The notes: a model not told the origin generated them from the letters alone. Shown: positions 41,429 to 50,228, counted from the first letter of the stretch. The stretch is DNA of 64,000 nucleotides from Streptomyces longisporoflavus (GCF_014649775.1 NZ_BMTR01000002.1:434001-498000); one strand, 5' to 3'. Made by a program: numbers and translations.

Positions 41429-41512
41429 ATGTTGCGTTCAGCTCTGCTCACCACGCGCGGTCACATCGACCTGCTGCGGGTGGCTTCCGCTGCGTGTCGC
41501 CGAGGCTGCTGA
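41429..41512 (+). CDS. Leader peptide ending in Cys codons (sulfur-responsive attenuator candidate)
   Basis: A 27-codon ORF, ATG 41429 to TGA 41510-41512, too short for usual ORF calling. It encodes MLRSALLTTRGHIDLLRVAS then AACRRGC. Its RGHIDLLRVAS...C pattern matches the short leader peptides that precede sulfur-metabolism operons in Streptomyces, and Cys-rich leaderless ORFs act as cysteine-sensing attenuators in mycobacteria. Two Cys codons (including the last sense codon) would stall ribosomes when Cys-tRNA is scarce. It lacks a ribosome site and should be translated from a leaderless mRNA. Confidence 0.75.
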   Translation: MLRSALLTTRGHIDLLRVASAACRRGC

Positions 41513-41708
41513 CGCTCTTTCGGCTTCAGCCCTCCCCCATTTCCACCCTTCGCGCCACTCGCGCCACAGGCCCTGCTTGCACCCTTGGCGTTCCGCGCGT
41601 TTCCGTGTCCTGACGCCTCGGCGCGGCTGCGTCCGATCCAGCCGTCCCCCGCCCCGGCCTCTCGGGCATCGGCATCCCTTCCTCTGCCCCTCCCTCCTGC
41701 CCTGCCAT
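41513..41708 (+). promoter_or_regulatory. C-rich, G-poor leader between leader peptide and permease (possible Rho site)
   Basis: Some 195 bases rich in C and T (runs like CCCTCCCCC and CCCCTCCCTCC) with few G, lying after the leader stop. Such untranslated C-rich RNA resembles a rut site. If ribosomes finish the leader peptide and leave, Rho could load and stop transcription; stalled ribosomes at Cys codons could prevent this. This is inference. Confidence 0.4.
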
Positions 41709-41717
41709 GGAGCACCC

Positions 41718-42659
41718 TTGAGCATCAGCCATGCCCCGCCGGATCCCGTATCCGACATTCCGGGTATATCCAAGTCGGATGATTCCGCTGAGCCCGTCGA
41801 AGGCCCCGGCGCCGCCACCCGGTCGGCCGAACCCGAGCCTGTGCCCGCGTCCGAGCCCGAGCTCGTCCCCATCGTCCCCGCCTCCACCCGCCGCGCCCGC
41901 GTCCCCCGCTGGCTCCGCCGTACCTCCGGACCTCTCGCGCTCCTCGCCCTGTGGCAAGTCCTCAGCTCCACAGGGACGTTGAGCGCCGACATCCTCGCCT
42001 CGCCGGGGACCATCGCCGGTGTCGGCCGTGACCTCCTCGCCGACGGCTCACTGACCTCGGCCATGGGGGTCTCCCTGCAGCGGGTCGCGGTGGGGATGCT
42101 GCTCGGCACCCTCGTCGGGACCTCGCTGGCGCTCGTCGCAGGGCTCTTCCGCGTCGGAGAGGACCTTGTCGACGCCAGCGTGCAGATGCTGCGCACCGTG
42201 CCCTTCGTCGGACTCATCCCGCTGTTCATCATCTGGTTCGGCATCGGCGAGGCGCCCAAGGTCGCCATCATCACCCTCGGCGTGTCCTTCCCGCTCTACC
42301 TGAACGTGTACGCGGGCATACGCGGGGTCGACTCCCAGCTCATCGAGGCCGGGGAATCACTCGGGCTCTCTCGGTGGGGGCTCGTGCGCCACGTCATCCT
42401 GCCGGGTGCGCTACCGGGTGCGATGACCGGCCTTCGCTACTCCCTCGGCATCGCCTGGCTCGCCCTGGTCTTCGCCGAGCAGATCAACGCGGACTCCGGG
42501 ATCGGCTTCCTGATGGTCCAGGCGCGTGACTTCCTGCGGACCGATGTGATCGTCGTCTGCCTGATCGTCTACGCCTTCCTCGGCCTCATCGCCGACTTCA
42601 TCGTCCGCACCCTCGAAAGGCTGCTGCTGCAATGGCGACCGACGTTCACCGGCCGGTGA
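41718..42659 (+). CDS. Sulfonate/organosulfur ABC transporter permease (SsuC-like)
   Basis: 313 aa if started at TTG 41718, which has GGAG five bases upstream; the longer frame to 41367 reads through the leader region and is rejected. About 65 residues, Glu/Pro/Ser-rich, precede six TM helices. The permease motif EAGESLGLSRWGLVRHVILPGALPGAMTG is split around residues ~215-240, and FVGLIPLFIIWFGIG is typical of SsuC/TauC. It imports sulfonates or related compounds, with the ATPase and lipoprotein encoded next. The N-terminal extension is unusual; the start is not certain. Confidence 0.85.
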   Translation: MSISHAPPDPVSDIPGISKSDDSAEPVEGPGAATRSAEPEPVPASEPELVPIVPASTRRARVPRWLRRTSGPLALLALWQVLSSTGTLSADILASPGTIAGVGRDLLADGSLTSAMGVSLQRVAVGMLLGTLVGTSLALVAGLFRVGEDLVDASVQMLRTVPFVGLIPLFIIWFGIGEAPKVAIITLGVSFPLYLNVYAGIRGVDSQLIEAGESLGLSRWGLVRHVILPGALPGAMTGLRYSLGIAWLALVFAEQINADSGIGFLMVQARDFLRTDVIVVCLIVYAFLGLIADFIVRTLERLLLQWRPTFTGR

Positions 42660-43411
42660 CCACCGCTTCCCCCACCACGCAGGCGGCTTCGGCCGTACGC
42701 GTCGAAGGGCTCACCCGCGCCTTCGACGGGCGCGCCGTCATCGACCGCCTCGATCTCGACGTGCGGCCGGGCGAGTTCGTGGCGCTGCTCGGGCGCAGCG
42801 GCTGCGGCAAGTCGACCCTGCTGCGCATCCTCGCCGGGCTCGACCGTGACATCGAGGGGACCGTCCTCGTGCCGCGCCGCAAGGCCGTCGCGTTCCAGGC
42901 TCCCCGGCTCATGCCCTGGAAGCGAGTGTGGCGCAACGTTCTGCTCGGTCTGCCGGGCAGCCCCGAACGCGGCCTGGCCGAAAGGGCGTTGGAGGAGGTC
43001 GGGCTCAAGCACCGTACGAACGCCTGGCCCAAGACGCTCTCCGGCGGCGAGGCCCAGCGCGCCTCACTGGCCCGTGCCCTGGTGCGCGAGCCCGATCTGC
43101 TGCTGCTCGACGAGCCGTTCGGCGCGCTCGACGCGCTCACCCGCATCAAGGCCCAGCGGCTCGTCGACGAACTGTGGCAGCGGCGCGGCTGCGCGGTCCT
43201 GCTCGTCACGCACGACGTCGAGGAGGCCGTGCTCCTCGCCGACCGGGTGCTCGTCATGGACGCGGGAGTCATCGCGTACGAGACCGAGATCGATCTGGAC
43301 CGGCCGCGCGGGATCTCCGATCCGCGCTTCGGCGAGCTGCGTGCCGAACTGCTGCGGCGTCTCGGCGTCGACGCGGACGACGGCTCCGCGGAGACCGCCG
43401 CCGCGGCCTGA
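42632..43411 (+). CDS. Sulfonate/organosulfur ABC transporter ATP-binding protein (SsuB-like)
   Basis: 259 aa, ATG 42632 overlapping the permease end by 28 bases. Walker A LLGRSGCGKST, Q-loop VAFQAPRLMPW, signature LSGGEAQRASLARAL and Walker B LLLLDEPFGALD are all intact, with His in VTHDVEEA as the H-loop. The PRLMPW phrase is the usual hallmark of SsuB/TauB-type importer ATPases. It energises uptake through the permease encoded just upstream. Confidence 0.93.
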   Translation: MATDVHRPVTTASPTTQAASAVRVEGLTRAFDGRAVIDRLDLDVRPGEFVALLGRSGCGKSTLLRILAGLDRDIEGTVLVPRRKAVAFQAPRLMPWKRVWRNVLLGLPGSPERGLAERALEEVGLKHRTNAWPKTLSGGEAQRASLARALVREPDLLLLDEPFGALDALTRIKAQRLVDELWQRRGCAVLLVTHDVEEAVLLADRVLVMDAGVIAYETEIDLDRPRGISDPRFGELRAELLRRLGVDADDGSAETAAAA

Positions 43412-43464
43412 ACTATCCGCAAACCCCCTCCCCGCACAGCACGAACACACCGAACGGACTCACC

Positions 43465-44508
43465 ATGCGACGACACATCGCCGCCCCCGCCCTGCTCGTC
43501 CCCCTGGCCCTGCTGCTCGCCGCATGCTCCGGCTCCCCCGCCGCGAGCACCTCGTCCGCGGGCTCGGGCGGCGGAACCGACGGCAAGGGCTCGCTCACCC
43601 TCAACGTCGGTGACCAGAAGGGCGGTTCGGAGGCCGTGCTGCGTGCGGCCGGGGAGCTCGACGACCTGAAGTACAAGATCCGCTGGTCCACGTTCACCTC
43701 GGGTCCTCCCCTCCTCGAAGCCATCAACGCCAAGGCCGTGGACATCGGCGGCGTCGGCAACACACCGCCCGTCTTCGCCGCGGGAGCGAACTCGAAGATC
43801 TCCGTGGTGGCCGCCTACCACGGCACCGCGACGGGCGAGGCGATTCTCGTCCCGAACGACTCGCCCCTGAAGAGGACCGACGACCTCAAGGGCAAGTCCG
43901 TCGCCGTGACGCAGGGTTCCTCGGCGAACTACCAGCTGATCGCCTCCCTCAGGGAGGCGGGGCTCGGCATCAAGGACGTCGACGTCAAGTATCTGCAGCC
44001 CGCGGACGCTCTCGCCGCGTTCACCAGCGGCAAGGTCGACGCCTGGGCGGTCTGGGACCCGTACACCTCGCAGGTCCTCGAGAGCAAGAAGGGGCGTGTG
44101 CTGACCGACGGCGAAGGCCTGGTCAACGGGCTCAGCTTCCAGGTGGCGGCGCCCGGCGCGCTGGAGGACAAGAAGAAGTCCGCGGCTGTCGCCGACTACC
44201 TCAAGCGGCTGCGCAAGGCCCAGGACTGGGTCTACGACCACCCAAAGGAGTGGGCCAAGGTCTGGGCGAAGGACACCGGCCTGCCCTACGAGGTCGCGCT
44301 GGCCGCCGTCAAGCGCAGCAACGGCACCCGGGTCCCGGTGGCCGTGGACAAGAACGTGGTCACCTCCGAGCAGGAGATCGCGGACACCTTCACCGACCTG
44401 AAGCTCGTACCGCGCCGCGTCGACTTCGGCGACTTCGTCGACACCCGCTTCAACGGCGGCCTGCCGCCCTCGACCAGCAAGCCGCGCACGTACAACAAGG
44501 AGTCCTGA
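43465..44508 (+). CDS. Sulfonate/organosulfur-binding lipoprotein (SsuA-like)
   Basis: 347 aa from ATG 43465. Lipobox LLAAC at residues ~17-21. After a Ser/Gly-rich linker the binding domain reads LTLNVGDQKGGSEAVLRAAG, TSGPPLLEAINAKAVDIGGVGN, then GKSVAVTQGSSANYQLIASL and GKVDAWAVWDPYTSQVLES, all typical of the SsuA/TauA family for aliphatic sulfonates. It delivers the substrate to the permease. The SsuD-like gene follows two bases after its stop, supporting a sulfonate pathway. Confidence 0.92.
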   Translation: MRRHIAAPALLVPLALLLAACSGSPAASTSSAGSGGGTDGKGSLTLNVGDQKGGSEAVLRAAGELDDLKYKIRWSTFTSGPPLLEAINAKAVDIGGVGNTPPVFAAGANSKISVVAAYHGTATGEAILVPNDSPLKRTDDLKGKSVAVTQGSSANYQLIASLREAGLGIKDVDVKYLQPADALAAFTSGKVDAWAVWDPYTSQVLESKKGRVLTDGEGLVNGLSFQVAAPGALEDKKKSAAVADYLKRLRKAQDWVYDHPKEWAKVWAKDTGLPYEVALAAVKRSNGTRVPVAVDKNVVTSEQEIADTFTDLKLVPRRVDFGDFVDTRFNGGLPPSTSKPRTYNKES

Positions 44509-44510
44509 CG

Positions 44511-45734
44511 ATGACCGTCCACCTCAACTGGTTCCTGCCGACCGGCGGCGACGGCCGCACCCTGGTCGACCGGCACGCCTACACCGACGGCGGGGTCAAG
44601 CGCTCCCGCGTCACCCCGGTCAGCGGGGTGCGCGCTCCCGACATCGACTATCTGGTCCAGATCGCCAAGGCGGCCGAGCAGGTGGGCTTCGAGGCGGTCC
44701 TGACCCCCACCGGCACCTGGTGCGAGGACGCCTGGCTGACGACGGTGGCCCTGGCCCAGCACACGGAGCGGCTCAAGTTCCTGGTGGCGTTCCGGCCCGG
44801 CGTCATCTCTCCCGTGCTGGCCGCGCAGATGGCGGCCACATATCAGCGCATCACGCGCGGGCGTCTGCTCCTGAACGTCGTCACGGGCGGCGACTCGACC
44901 GAGCAGCGCCGCTTCGGCGATCACCTCGACCACGATCGCCGCTACGCCCGTACCGATGAGTTCCTGTCCGTCGTACGAGGTGTGTGGAGCGGGAAGCCCT
45001 TCGACTTCCACGGCGAGCACTACGACGTGGAGGGCGGCCTTACGGCGCTGCCGCCGGACCCGCTGCCGGAGATCTTCTTCGGTGGCTCGTCGGCCGCGGC
45101 CGGCCCTGTCGCCGCGCGGCACACCGATGTGTATCTGACGTGGGGTGAGCCGCCGGAGCAGGTCAAGCAGAAGATCGACTGGATTCGCGGGCTCGCCGAG
45201 GAGCAGGGGCGCACGGTCCGCTTCGGCATCCGGCTGCACACCATCTCGCGGGACTCCGCCACCGAGGCGTGGGCCACCGCCAACCGGCTGCTTGACGACC
45301 TCGATCCGGACACCATCGCCGCCGCGCAGCAGGCGCTCGGCCGCAGCGAGTCCGTCGGCCAGCAGCGGATGCTGGCGCTGCACGGCGGTTCGCGCGAGGA
45401 CCTGGAGATCTCGCCGAACCTGTGGGCGGGTGTCGGTCTCGTGCGGGGCGGCGCGGGCACCGCGCTGGTCGGCAGTCACGCGGACGTCGCCGACCGGATC
45501 GAGGAGTATCACGCGCTGGGTGTCGAGCACTTCGTGCTCTCGGGCTATCCGCATCTGGAGGAGGCGTACTGGTTCGGTGAGGGCGTGATCCCGGATCTGG
45601 CGGCGCGCGGGCTGCTGCCCCGGATTCCGGCGGCGCAGCCGGGCCCGGCGCCCGCGGCCAACGGTGGCCCGGCCACCGGGGGCCCGGTCGCCGCTCGGGG
45701 CGGCGCGCCGCTCCTGGTGGCGGGCGGGCGCTGA
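44511..45734 (+). CDS. FMNH2-dependent alkanesulfonate monooxygenase-like (SsuD family)
   Basis: 407 aa from ATG 44511 with AAGGAG eight bases upstream. The luciferase-like TIM barrel shows HLNWFLPTGGDGRTLVDRHA, CEDAWLTTVALAQHTERLKF, FRPGVISPVLAAQMAATYQRITRG split at residues ~85-110, and NVVTGGDSTEQRRFGD, all as in SsuD. It cleaves C-S bonds in alkanesulfonates to release sulfite, using reduced FMN. The last ~35 residues are Gly/Ala/Pro-rich and dispensable-looking. No FMN reductase (SsuE) is next to it. Confidence 0.93.
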   Translation: MTVHLNWFLPTGGDGRTLVDRHAYTDGGVKRSRVTPVSGVRAPDIDYLVQIAKAAEQVGFEAVLTPTGTWCEDAWLTTVALAQHTERLKFLVAFRPGVISPVLAAQMAATYQRITRGRLLLNVVTGGDSTEQRRFGDHLDHDRRYARTDEFLSVVRGVWSGKPFDFHGEHYDVEGGLTALPPDPLPEIFFGGSSAAAGPVAARHTDVYLTWGEPPEQVKQKIDWIRGLAEEQGRTVRFGIRLHTISRDSATEAWATANRLLDDLDPDTIAAAQQALGRSESVGQQRMLALHGGSREDLEISPNLWAGVGLVRGGAGTALVGSHADVADRIEEYHALGVEHFVLSGYPHLEEAYWFGEGVIPDLAARGLLPRIPAAQPGPAPAANGGPATGGPVAARGGAPLLVAGGR

Positions 45735-45786
45735 ACCGTACGCCGGCCGGGGGAAGATCCCGGGCCCCGATGGAGTTAGTAGAAAC

Positions 45787-46896
45787 GTGAACGACATCGG
45801 GGCACGGGACGCCGCCGCACACACAGCGGCGCAACAGGTGGACGCGCTGGTCATAGGCGCCGGTCAGGCGGGTCTGTCCAGCGCCTATCACCTGCGCAGG
45901 GCCGGCTTCGCGCCGGACCGCGACTTCGTCGTCCTGGACCATTCGCCGCACCCCGGCGGCGCCTGGCAGTTCCGCTGGCCCTCGCTCACCTACGGCAAGG
46001 TGCACGGGATGCACTCGCTGCCCGGCATGGAGCTGACCGGCGCCGATCCCGCGCGGCCCTCTTCGGACGTCATCCAGGAGTACTTCGAGGAGTACGAGCG
46101 GCATTTCGACCTGCGGGTGCACCGGCCCGTCGACGTACGCCGGGTGCGCGAGGGCGACGGCGGGCGGCTCCTGGTGGAGACGTCGGCCGGGACCTGGGCG
46201 ACCCGCACCCTGATCAATGCCACGGGGACGTGGGACCGGCCGTTCTGGCCGCGCTATCCGGGGCAGGACATTTTCCGCGGGCGGCAGTTGCACACGGCCG
46301 TCTATCCGGGGCCCGAGGCATTCGAGGGGCAGCGGGTGATCGTCGTGGGCGGGGGCGCTTCGGGCACCCAGCATCTGATGGAGATCGCTCCGTACGCCGC
46401 CACGACCACCTGGGTCACCCGGCGCCCGCCCGTCTTCCGCGAGGGCCCCTTCGACGAGAACCGGGGACGCTCGGCCGTCGCCCTGGTCGAGGAGCGGGTA
46501 CGCCAGGGGCTCGCGCCGCAGAGCGTGGTGTCCGTGACGGGACTGCCCCTCAACGACGCCGTCCGGCAGGCGCGGGCGGACGGAGTGCTCGACCGGCTGC
46601 CGATGTTCGACCGCATCACGCCGAGCGGCGTGGAATGGGACGACGGGCGGCGTGTCGATGCCGACGTCATCCTCTGGGCCACCGGTTTCCGGGCGGCCGT
46701 CGAGCACTTGGCGCCGCTGCGGCTGCGCGAGCCGGGCGGCGGCATCCGTGTCGAGGGCACCAGGGCCGCCGCCGATCCGCGCGTCCATCTGGTGGGCTAC
46801 GGCCCGTCGGCCAGCACGATCGGCGCGAACCGCGCGGGCCGGCAGGCGGTGCGGGACATCCGGCGGCTGCTGGCGGAGGCGCCGGTCACGGTGTGA
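45787..46896 (+). CDS. FAD/NAD(P)-binding monooxygenase-like flavoprotein
   Basis: 369 aa from GTG 45787. The first Rossmann motif is ALVIGAGQAGLSSAYHLRRAG, with GG at the pyrophosphate loop; the second, for NAD(P), is VIVVGGGASGTQHLMEIAP. A late ATGFRAAVEHLAPL region is as in CzcO/flavin-containing monooxygenase-like proteins. It is 52 bases downstream of the ssuD-like gene on the same strand, so co-transcription is likely; whether it processes an organosulfur product is not known. GGAG lies 11 bases before the start, a poor spacing. Confidence 0.85.
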   Translation: MNDIGARDAAAHTAAQQVDALVIGAGQAGLSSAYHLRRAGFAPDRDFVVLDHSPHPGGAWQFRWPSLTYGKVHGMHSLPGMELTGADPARPSSDVIQEYFEEYERHFDLRVHRPVDVRRVREGDGGRLLVETSAGTWATRTLINATGTWDRPFWPRYPGQDIFRGRQLHTAVYPGPEAFEGQRVIVVGGGASGTQHLMEIAPYAATTTWVTRRPPVFREGPFDENRGRSAVALVEERVRQGLAPQSVVSVTGLPLNDAVRQARADGVLDRLPMFDRITPSGVEWDDGRRVDADVILWATGFRAAVEHLAPLRLREPGGGIRVEGTRAAADPRVHLVGYGPSASTIGANRAGRQAVRDIRRLLAEAPVTV

Positions 46897-46898
46897 GT

Positions 46899-46931
46899 GC
46901 CGCGACCGGCGTCCGCCGTCCGGGGCGCGGC
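46899..46931. terminator. Weak hairpin between convergent flavoprotein and mltG genes
   Basis: GCCGCG (46899-46904) pairs with CGCGGC (46926-46931), with an inner CGGCG/CGCCG match. It overlaps the mltG stop; a candidate only. Confidence 0.3.
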
Positions 46932-47806
46932 TAGCTGTTCTGCTTGTTCTCGTCCTTGCCGTCGCCGTCGTCGTTGCCGTCTTCGTCCTTGCTCTTGTTC
47001 TTGTTGAACTCCGCCACGTTCTTGCGCTGCTCCTCGAAGCTCGACGTGAAGCGGGTGTCGCCCGGCTTAACCGTCACGAAGTACAGCCAGTCGCCCTGCG
47101 TCGGGCTGGTCGCCGCGCGCATGGCCTCCTCGCCGGGGTTGCCGATCGGGGTCGGGGGCAGGCCCATGCGCGTGTACGTGTTGTAGGGGCTGTTGATCTT
47201 CGTGTCGCTGTCGCGGGTGTTCAGCGTCGAGCGGTTCAGGGCGTAGTTGATCGTCGAGTCCATCTGCAGGGGCATGCCCTGTTCGAGACGGTTGTAGATG
47301 ACGCGGGCCACCTTGCCCATGTCCTCCTTGGAGCCCGCCTCGGCTTCGATCATGCTGGCGATGGTGACGGTCTGATAGACGTTCACGGCGTTGCGGTCGG
47401 CGCCCGCGGTGACCTGGCCGCCGCTGAAATTCTTGGTGGCCGTGTTCACCATGTACGAGAGCATGGACGCGGGGGTCGACTTCTCGCCGATGGGATACGT
47501 CGCCGGGAAGAGGTAGCCCTCGGGATTGCCGCCCGCGTCGTCGGGGAGTTTGAGGGCGGCATGGGGGATGGCCTTCTTCGTGGTGCCGGGCGGCACGTCG
47601 AGGGCCTTGTCGACAGCCCCGTACACCTGGCTCGAACGCCAGCCCTCCGGGATGGTCAGCGTCTGGGGACGAGCACTGTCGTCGGGGAGCAGCAGCGGCA
47701 CCGCCACGGCGGTGACCGCCGCGACGGTTCCGGTCGCGATCAGGGCGATTCGGCCCCGACGCGTCAGTCGAATCGTGCCCCGGCGCGGAGTCTTGGTCTG
47801 CAGCAT
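46931..47806 (-). CDS. MltG-type endolytic peptidoglycan transglycosylase
   Basis: 291 aa. One N-terminal TM segment (IALIATGTVAAVTAVAVPLLL) anchors an extracytoplasmic domain. Family motifs seen: TIPEGWRSSQVYGAV, PEGYLFPATYPIGEK, VTIASMIEAEAGSKEDMGKVARVIYNRLEQGMPLQ, split over residues ~165-200; the Glu in MIEAEAG is the expected catalytic residue, followed by DSTINYAL and NTYTRMGLPPTPIGNPG. The end is a charged Asp/Lys/Asn tail. It is shorter than the main Streptomyces MltG, so probably a paralogue. It cuts nascent glycan strands. Confidence 0.9.
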   Translation of the reverse strand: MLQTKTPRRGTIRLTRRGRIALIATGTVAAVTAVAVPLLLPDDSARPQTLTIPEGWRSSQVYGAVDKALDVPPGTTKKAIPHAALKLPDDAGGNPEGYLFPATYPIGEKSTPASMLSYMVNTATKNFSGGQVTAGADRNAVNVYQTVTIASMIEAEAGSKEDMGKVARVIYNRLEQGMPLQMDSTINYALNRSTLNTRDSDTKINSPYNTYTRMGLPPTPIGNPGEEAMRAATSPTQGDWLYFVTVKPGDTRFTSSFEEQRKNVAEFNKNKSKDEDGNDDGDGKDENKQNS

Positions 47807-47849
47807 ACGGGCACATTAGCCCTCAAATGCGGACACACCGAGCATATTT

Positions 47850-49667
47850 TCATGTCGCGGGCTCAAGTTGGGCGTCCCGGCGTACCAGGGCGGCGTAGCG
47901 GCCGTCTCTGGCCAGGAGCTCCTCGTGGGTGCCGCGCTCGGCGGTCCGTCCGGCCTCGAGGACCACGATCTGGTCGGCGCCGCGGACCGTGGAGAGCCGG
48001 TGGGCGATCGTCAGGGTGGTCCGGTCGGCGGACAGGGCGTCGATGGCGTCCTGCACGGCACGCTCGGTGTGCGTGTCCAGGGCGCTGGTCGCCTCGTCCA
48101 GAATGAGCACGGGCGGATCGCGCAGGATCGTACGAGCGATGGCCAGGCGCTGCTTCTCGCCTCCGGAGAAGCGGTGGCCGCGCTCGCCGACCACCGTGTC
48201 GTACCCCTCGGGCAGGGAGGCGATGTGGTCGTGGATCTGGGCCGCGCCCGCGGCCGCGATCAGCTCCTCGTCCGTGGCGTCGGGCTTGGCGAAGCGCAGG
48301 TTCTCGGCGACGGAGGCGTGGAAGAGATACGTCTCCTGGGAGACCACTCCCACCGCACGGGCCAGCGAGTCGAAGTCCAGGTCGCGCACGTCCACGCCGT
48401 CGATGGTGACGCGGCCACCCGTGACGTCGTACAGCCGCGGGACCAGGTAGCTGAGGGTTGACTTTCCCGAGCCGGTGGGGCCGACGACGGCCAGGCTGCC
48501 GCCTGCGGGGACGGTGATGTCGATGCCGTCGAGGATGGGGCGGCCGCGGTCGTCGTCCCCGTCGTAGCGGAACTCGACGTCCTCGAAGCGCACTTCGCCC
48601 TTGATCTTGTCCAGGCGCACGGGGTGCTCGGGCTCGGTGATGTCGACGGAGAGGTCGAGATACTCGAAGATGCGCTGGAAGAGCGCCAGCGAGGTCTGGA
48701 TCTGCACGCCGGTGGAGAGCAGGCTCACGGTGGGCCGGAACAGTCCCTGCTGGAGCGAGACGAAGGCGACGAGCGTGCCGATCGAGACGGTCGGGCCGCC
48801 CATCTGGAAGGCCAGGCCCGCGGTCCAGTAGATGACGGCGGGCATGGCGGCCATGACGATCGAGATGACGGCCATGCGCCAGCGCCCCGCCATGTTCGAG
48901 CGGATCTCCAGGTCGACGAGTCGCTCGGACTCGTCGGCGAAGGTCTTGGTGAGCGAGTCGGAGCGGCCCATCGTGCGGCCGAGCAGGATGCCGCTGACGG
49001 AGAGCGATTCGGTGACCGTCGCGGCCATCGCCGCCATCTGCTTCTGCCGCTGGGTGGCTATCTTCTTGCGCTCGCGGCCGACCCGGCGGCTGATCCACAC
49101 GAAGACGGGCAGCAGGAGCAGCGAGACGACGGTCAGGCGCCAGTCGAGGGCGAGCATCGCGACGATGGTGGCGATCACGCTGGTGAGGTTCGAGACCAGG
49201 GAGGTGGCGGTGGAGGTGACCGTCGCCTGCATGCCGCCGATGTCGCTGGCGATGCGGGACTGGACCTCGCCGGTGCGGGTCCTGGTGAAGAAGGCGAGCG
49301 ACATGCTCTGCAGACGGCCGTAGACGGCGGTGCGCAGGTCGTGCATGACGCGCTGCCCGACCGTCGTGCTGATCAGGGTCTGCAGGACGCCGAAGACGCT
49401 GGTGACGACCGCGCTGAGGATCATTCCGAGGGCGAGCAGGCTCAGCAGGCCCGTACGTCCCTGCGGGATCGCGGTGTCGAGGATCTCCTTCAGCAGGAAG
49501 GGGGTGGCGACCGAGACCAGCGAGGCCGCGCCGACCAGCAGGCCGACGATCGCGAGACGGGCGCGGTAGGGACGGAAGAGGCGCAGGATGCGGCGGATCT
49601 GCCGCGGCTGTTCCTCCTGGCCGGAGGCCGCGGGCTGAGGTGTCCACGTGGGTTCGTCGTGACGCAT
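47850..49667 (-). CDS. ABC exporter, half-transporter with fused permease and ATPase
   Basis: 605 aa. Six TM helices (residues ~25-310) contain the ABC exporter coupling helices and DLRTAVYGRLQSMSLAFFTR. The NBD has Walker A VVGPTGSGKST, signature FSGGEKQRLAIART, Walker B VLILDEATSAL and H-loop in LTIAHRLSTV, all canonical, so it can work as a homodimer. It exports an unknown lipid, peptide or drug. A MarR gene is divergent and its operator-like site overlaps this gene's promoter, which points to drug- or stress-induced expression. Confidence 0.92.
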   Translation of the reverse strand: MRHDEPTWTPQPAASGQEEQPRQIRRILRLFRPYRARLAIVGLLVGAASLVSVATPFLLKEILDTAIPQGRTGLLSLLALGMILSAVVTSVFGVLQTLISTTVGQRVMHDLRTAVYGRLQSMSLAFFTRTRTGEVQSRIASDIGGMQATVTSTATSLVSNLTSVIATIVAMLALDWRLTVVSLLLLPVFVWISRRVGRERKKIATQRQKQMAAMAATVTESLSVSGILLGRTMGRSDSLTKTFADESERLVDLEIRSNMAGRWRMAVISIVMAAMPAVIYWTAGLAFQMGGPTVSIGTLVAFVSLQQGLFRPTVSLLSTGVQIQTSLALFQRIFEYLDLSVDITEPEHPVRLDKIKGEVRFEDVEFRYDGDDDRGRPILDGIDITVPAGGSLAVVGPTGSGKSTLSYLVPRLYDVTGGRVTIDGVDVRDLDFDSLARAVGVVSQETYLFHASVAENLRFAKPDATDEELIAAAGAAQIHDHIASLPEGYDTVVGERGHRFSGGEKQRLAIARTILRDPPVLILDEATSALDTHTERAVQDAIDALSADRTTLTIAHRLSTVRGADQIVVLEAGRTAERGTHEELLARDGRYAALVRRDAQLEPAT

Positions 49668-49727
49668 GGGCTCCTACGGTCAGGTGAGACGGCCGCCGGC
49701 AGAGATGCGGCCGACGATGGTCGAGAG

Positions 49728-49778
49728 AGCATAACTCACTGTTACCTATACTCACAATGCACTAGGTCCTGATATTGT
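49728..49778. promoter_or_regulatory. Divergent ABC/marR promoters with operator-like dyad
   Basis: Minus strand: TTGTGA (49757-49752) and TATGCT (49733-49728), 18 bases apart, for the ABC exporter. TAAC-TCACT-GTTA (49732-49744) covers its -10/spacer. Plus strand: TATTGT (49773-49778) lies six bases before ATG 49785, implying a leaderless marR mRNA. One MarR dimer could control both. Confidence 0.65.
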
Positions 49779-49784
49779 TCCCGC

Positions 49785-50228
49785 ATGGACACCCCGGACG
49801 CCGACGGACTGCTCGCCGAACAGCTGCTGCGGCTGACCCGCAGGCTGCACCGCATCCAGAAGCGCCACCTGGTGCCGATCGGCATCACCCCGGCCCAGTC
49901 CCGCCTGCTGCGCACCCTCGTGCAGTACGACACTCCGCCGCGCATGGCCGACCTCGCCCAGCACCTCGAAGTGGTCCCGCGTGCCGTGACGAGCCTGGTC
50001 GACGCCCTGGAGGCGGGTGATTTCGTGCGCCGCGTCCCCGATCCCGCCAACCGCCGGGTGATCCGCATCGAGCTCACGGACGCGGGGCGCAAGGCTCTCA
50101 GGCAGCTGCGCAGCGCGCGCCGGGCCGCCGCGGAGGACATCCTGGCCCCACTGGACGCCGAGCAGCGCGAGCAGCTGGGCGGCCTGCTGAACGCGCTGTT
50201 CGACGTGCCGGAAGTCCGCCGCTGCTGA
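49785..50228 (+). CDS. MarR-family regulator, probably of the divergent ABC exporter
   Basis: 147 aa from ATG 49785. The MarR core is clear: LHRIQKRHLVPIGITPAQSRLL, then RMADLAQHLEVVPRAVTSLVDALEAGDFV as recognition helix/wing region (residues ~55-85), DPANRRVIRIELTDAG, and C-terminal dimerisation helix. It lies back-to-back with the exporter gene, with overlapping promoters, the usual layout of a repressor and its target. Inducing ligand unknown. Confidence 0.9.
   Translation: MDTPDADGLLAEQLLRLTRRLHRIQKRHLVPIGITPAQSRLLRTLVQYDTPPRMADLAQHLEVVPRAVTSLVDALEAGDFVRRVPDPANRRVIRIELTDAGRKALRQLRSARRAAAEDILAPLDAEQREQLGGLLNALFDVPEVRRC

Noticed and set aside
41438..42274. 278-codon minus-strand ORF opposite the leader and permease
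   Set aside because: Low-complexity Arg/Ser/Gly product, antisense to a clear permease and leader peptide.
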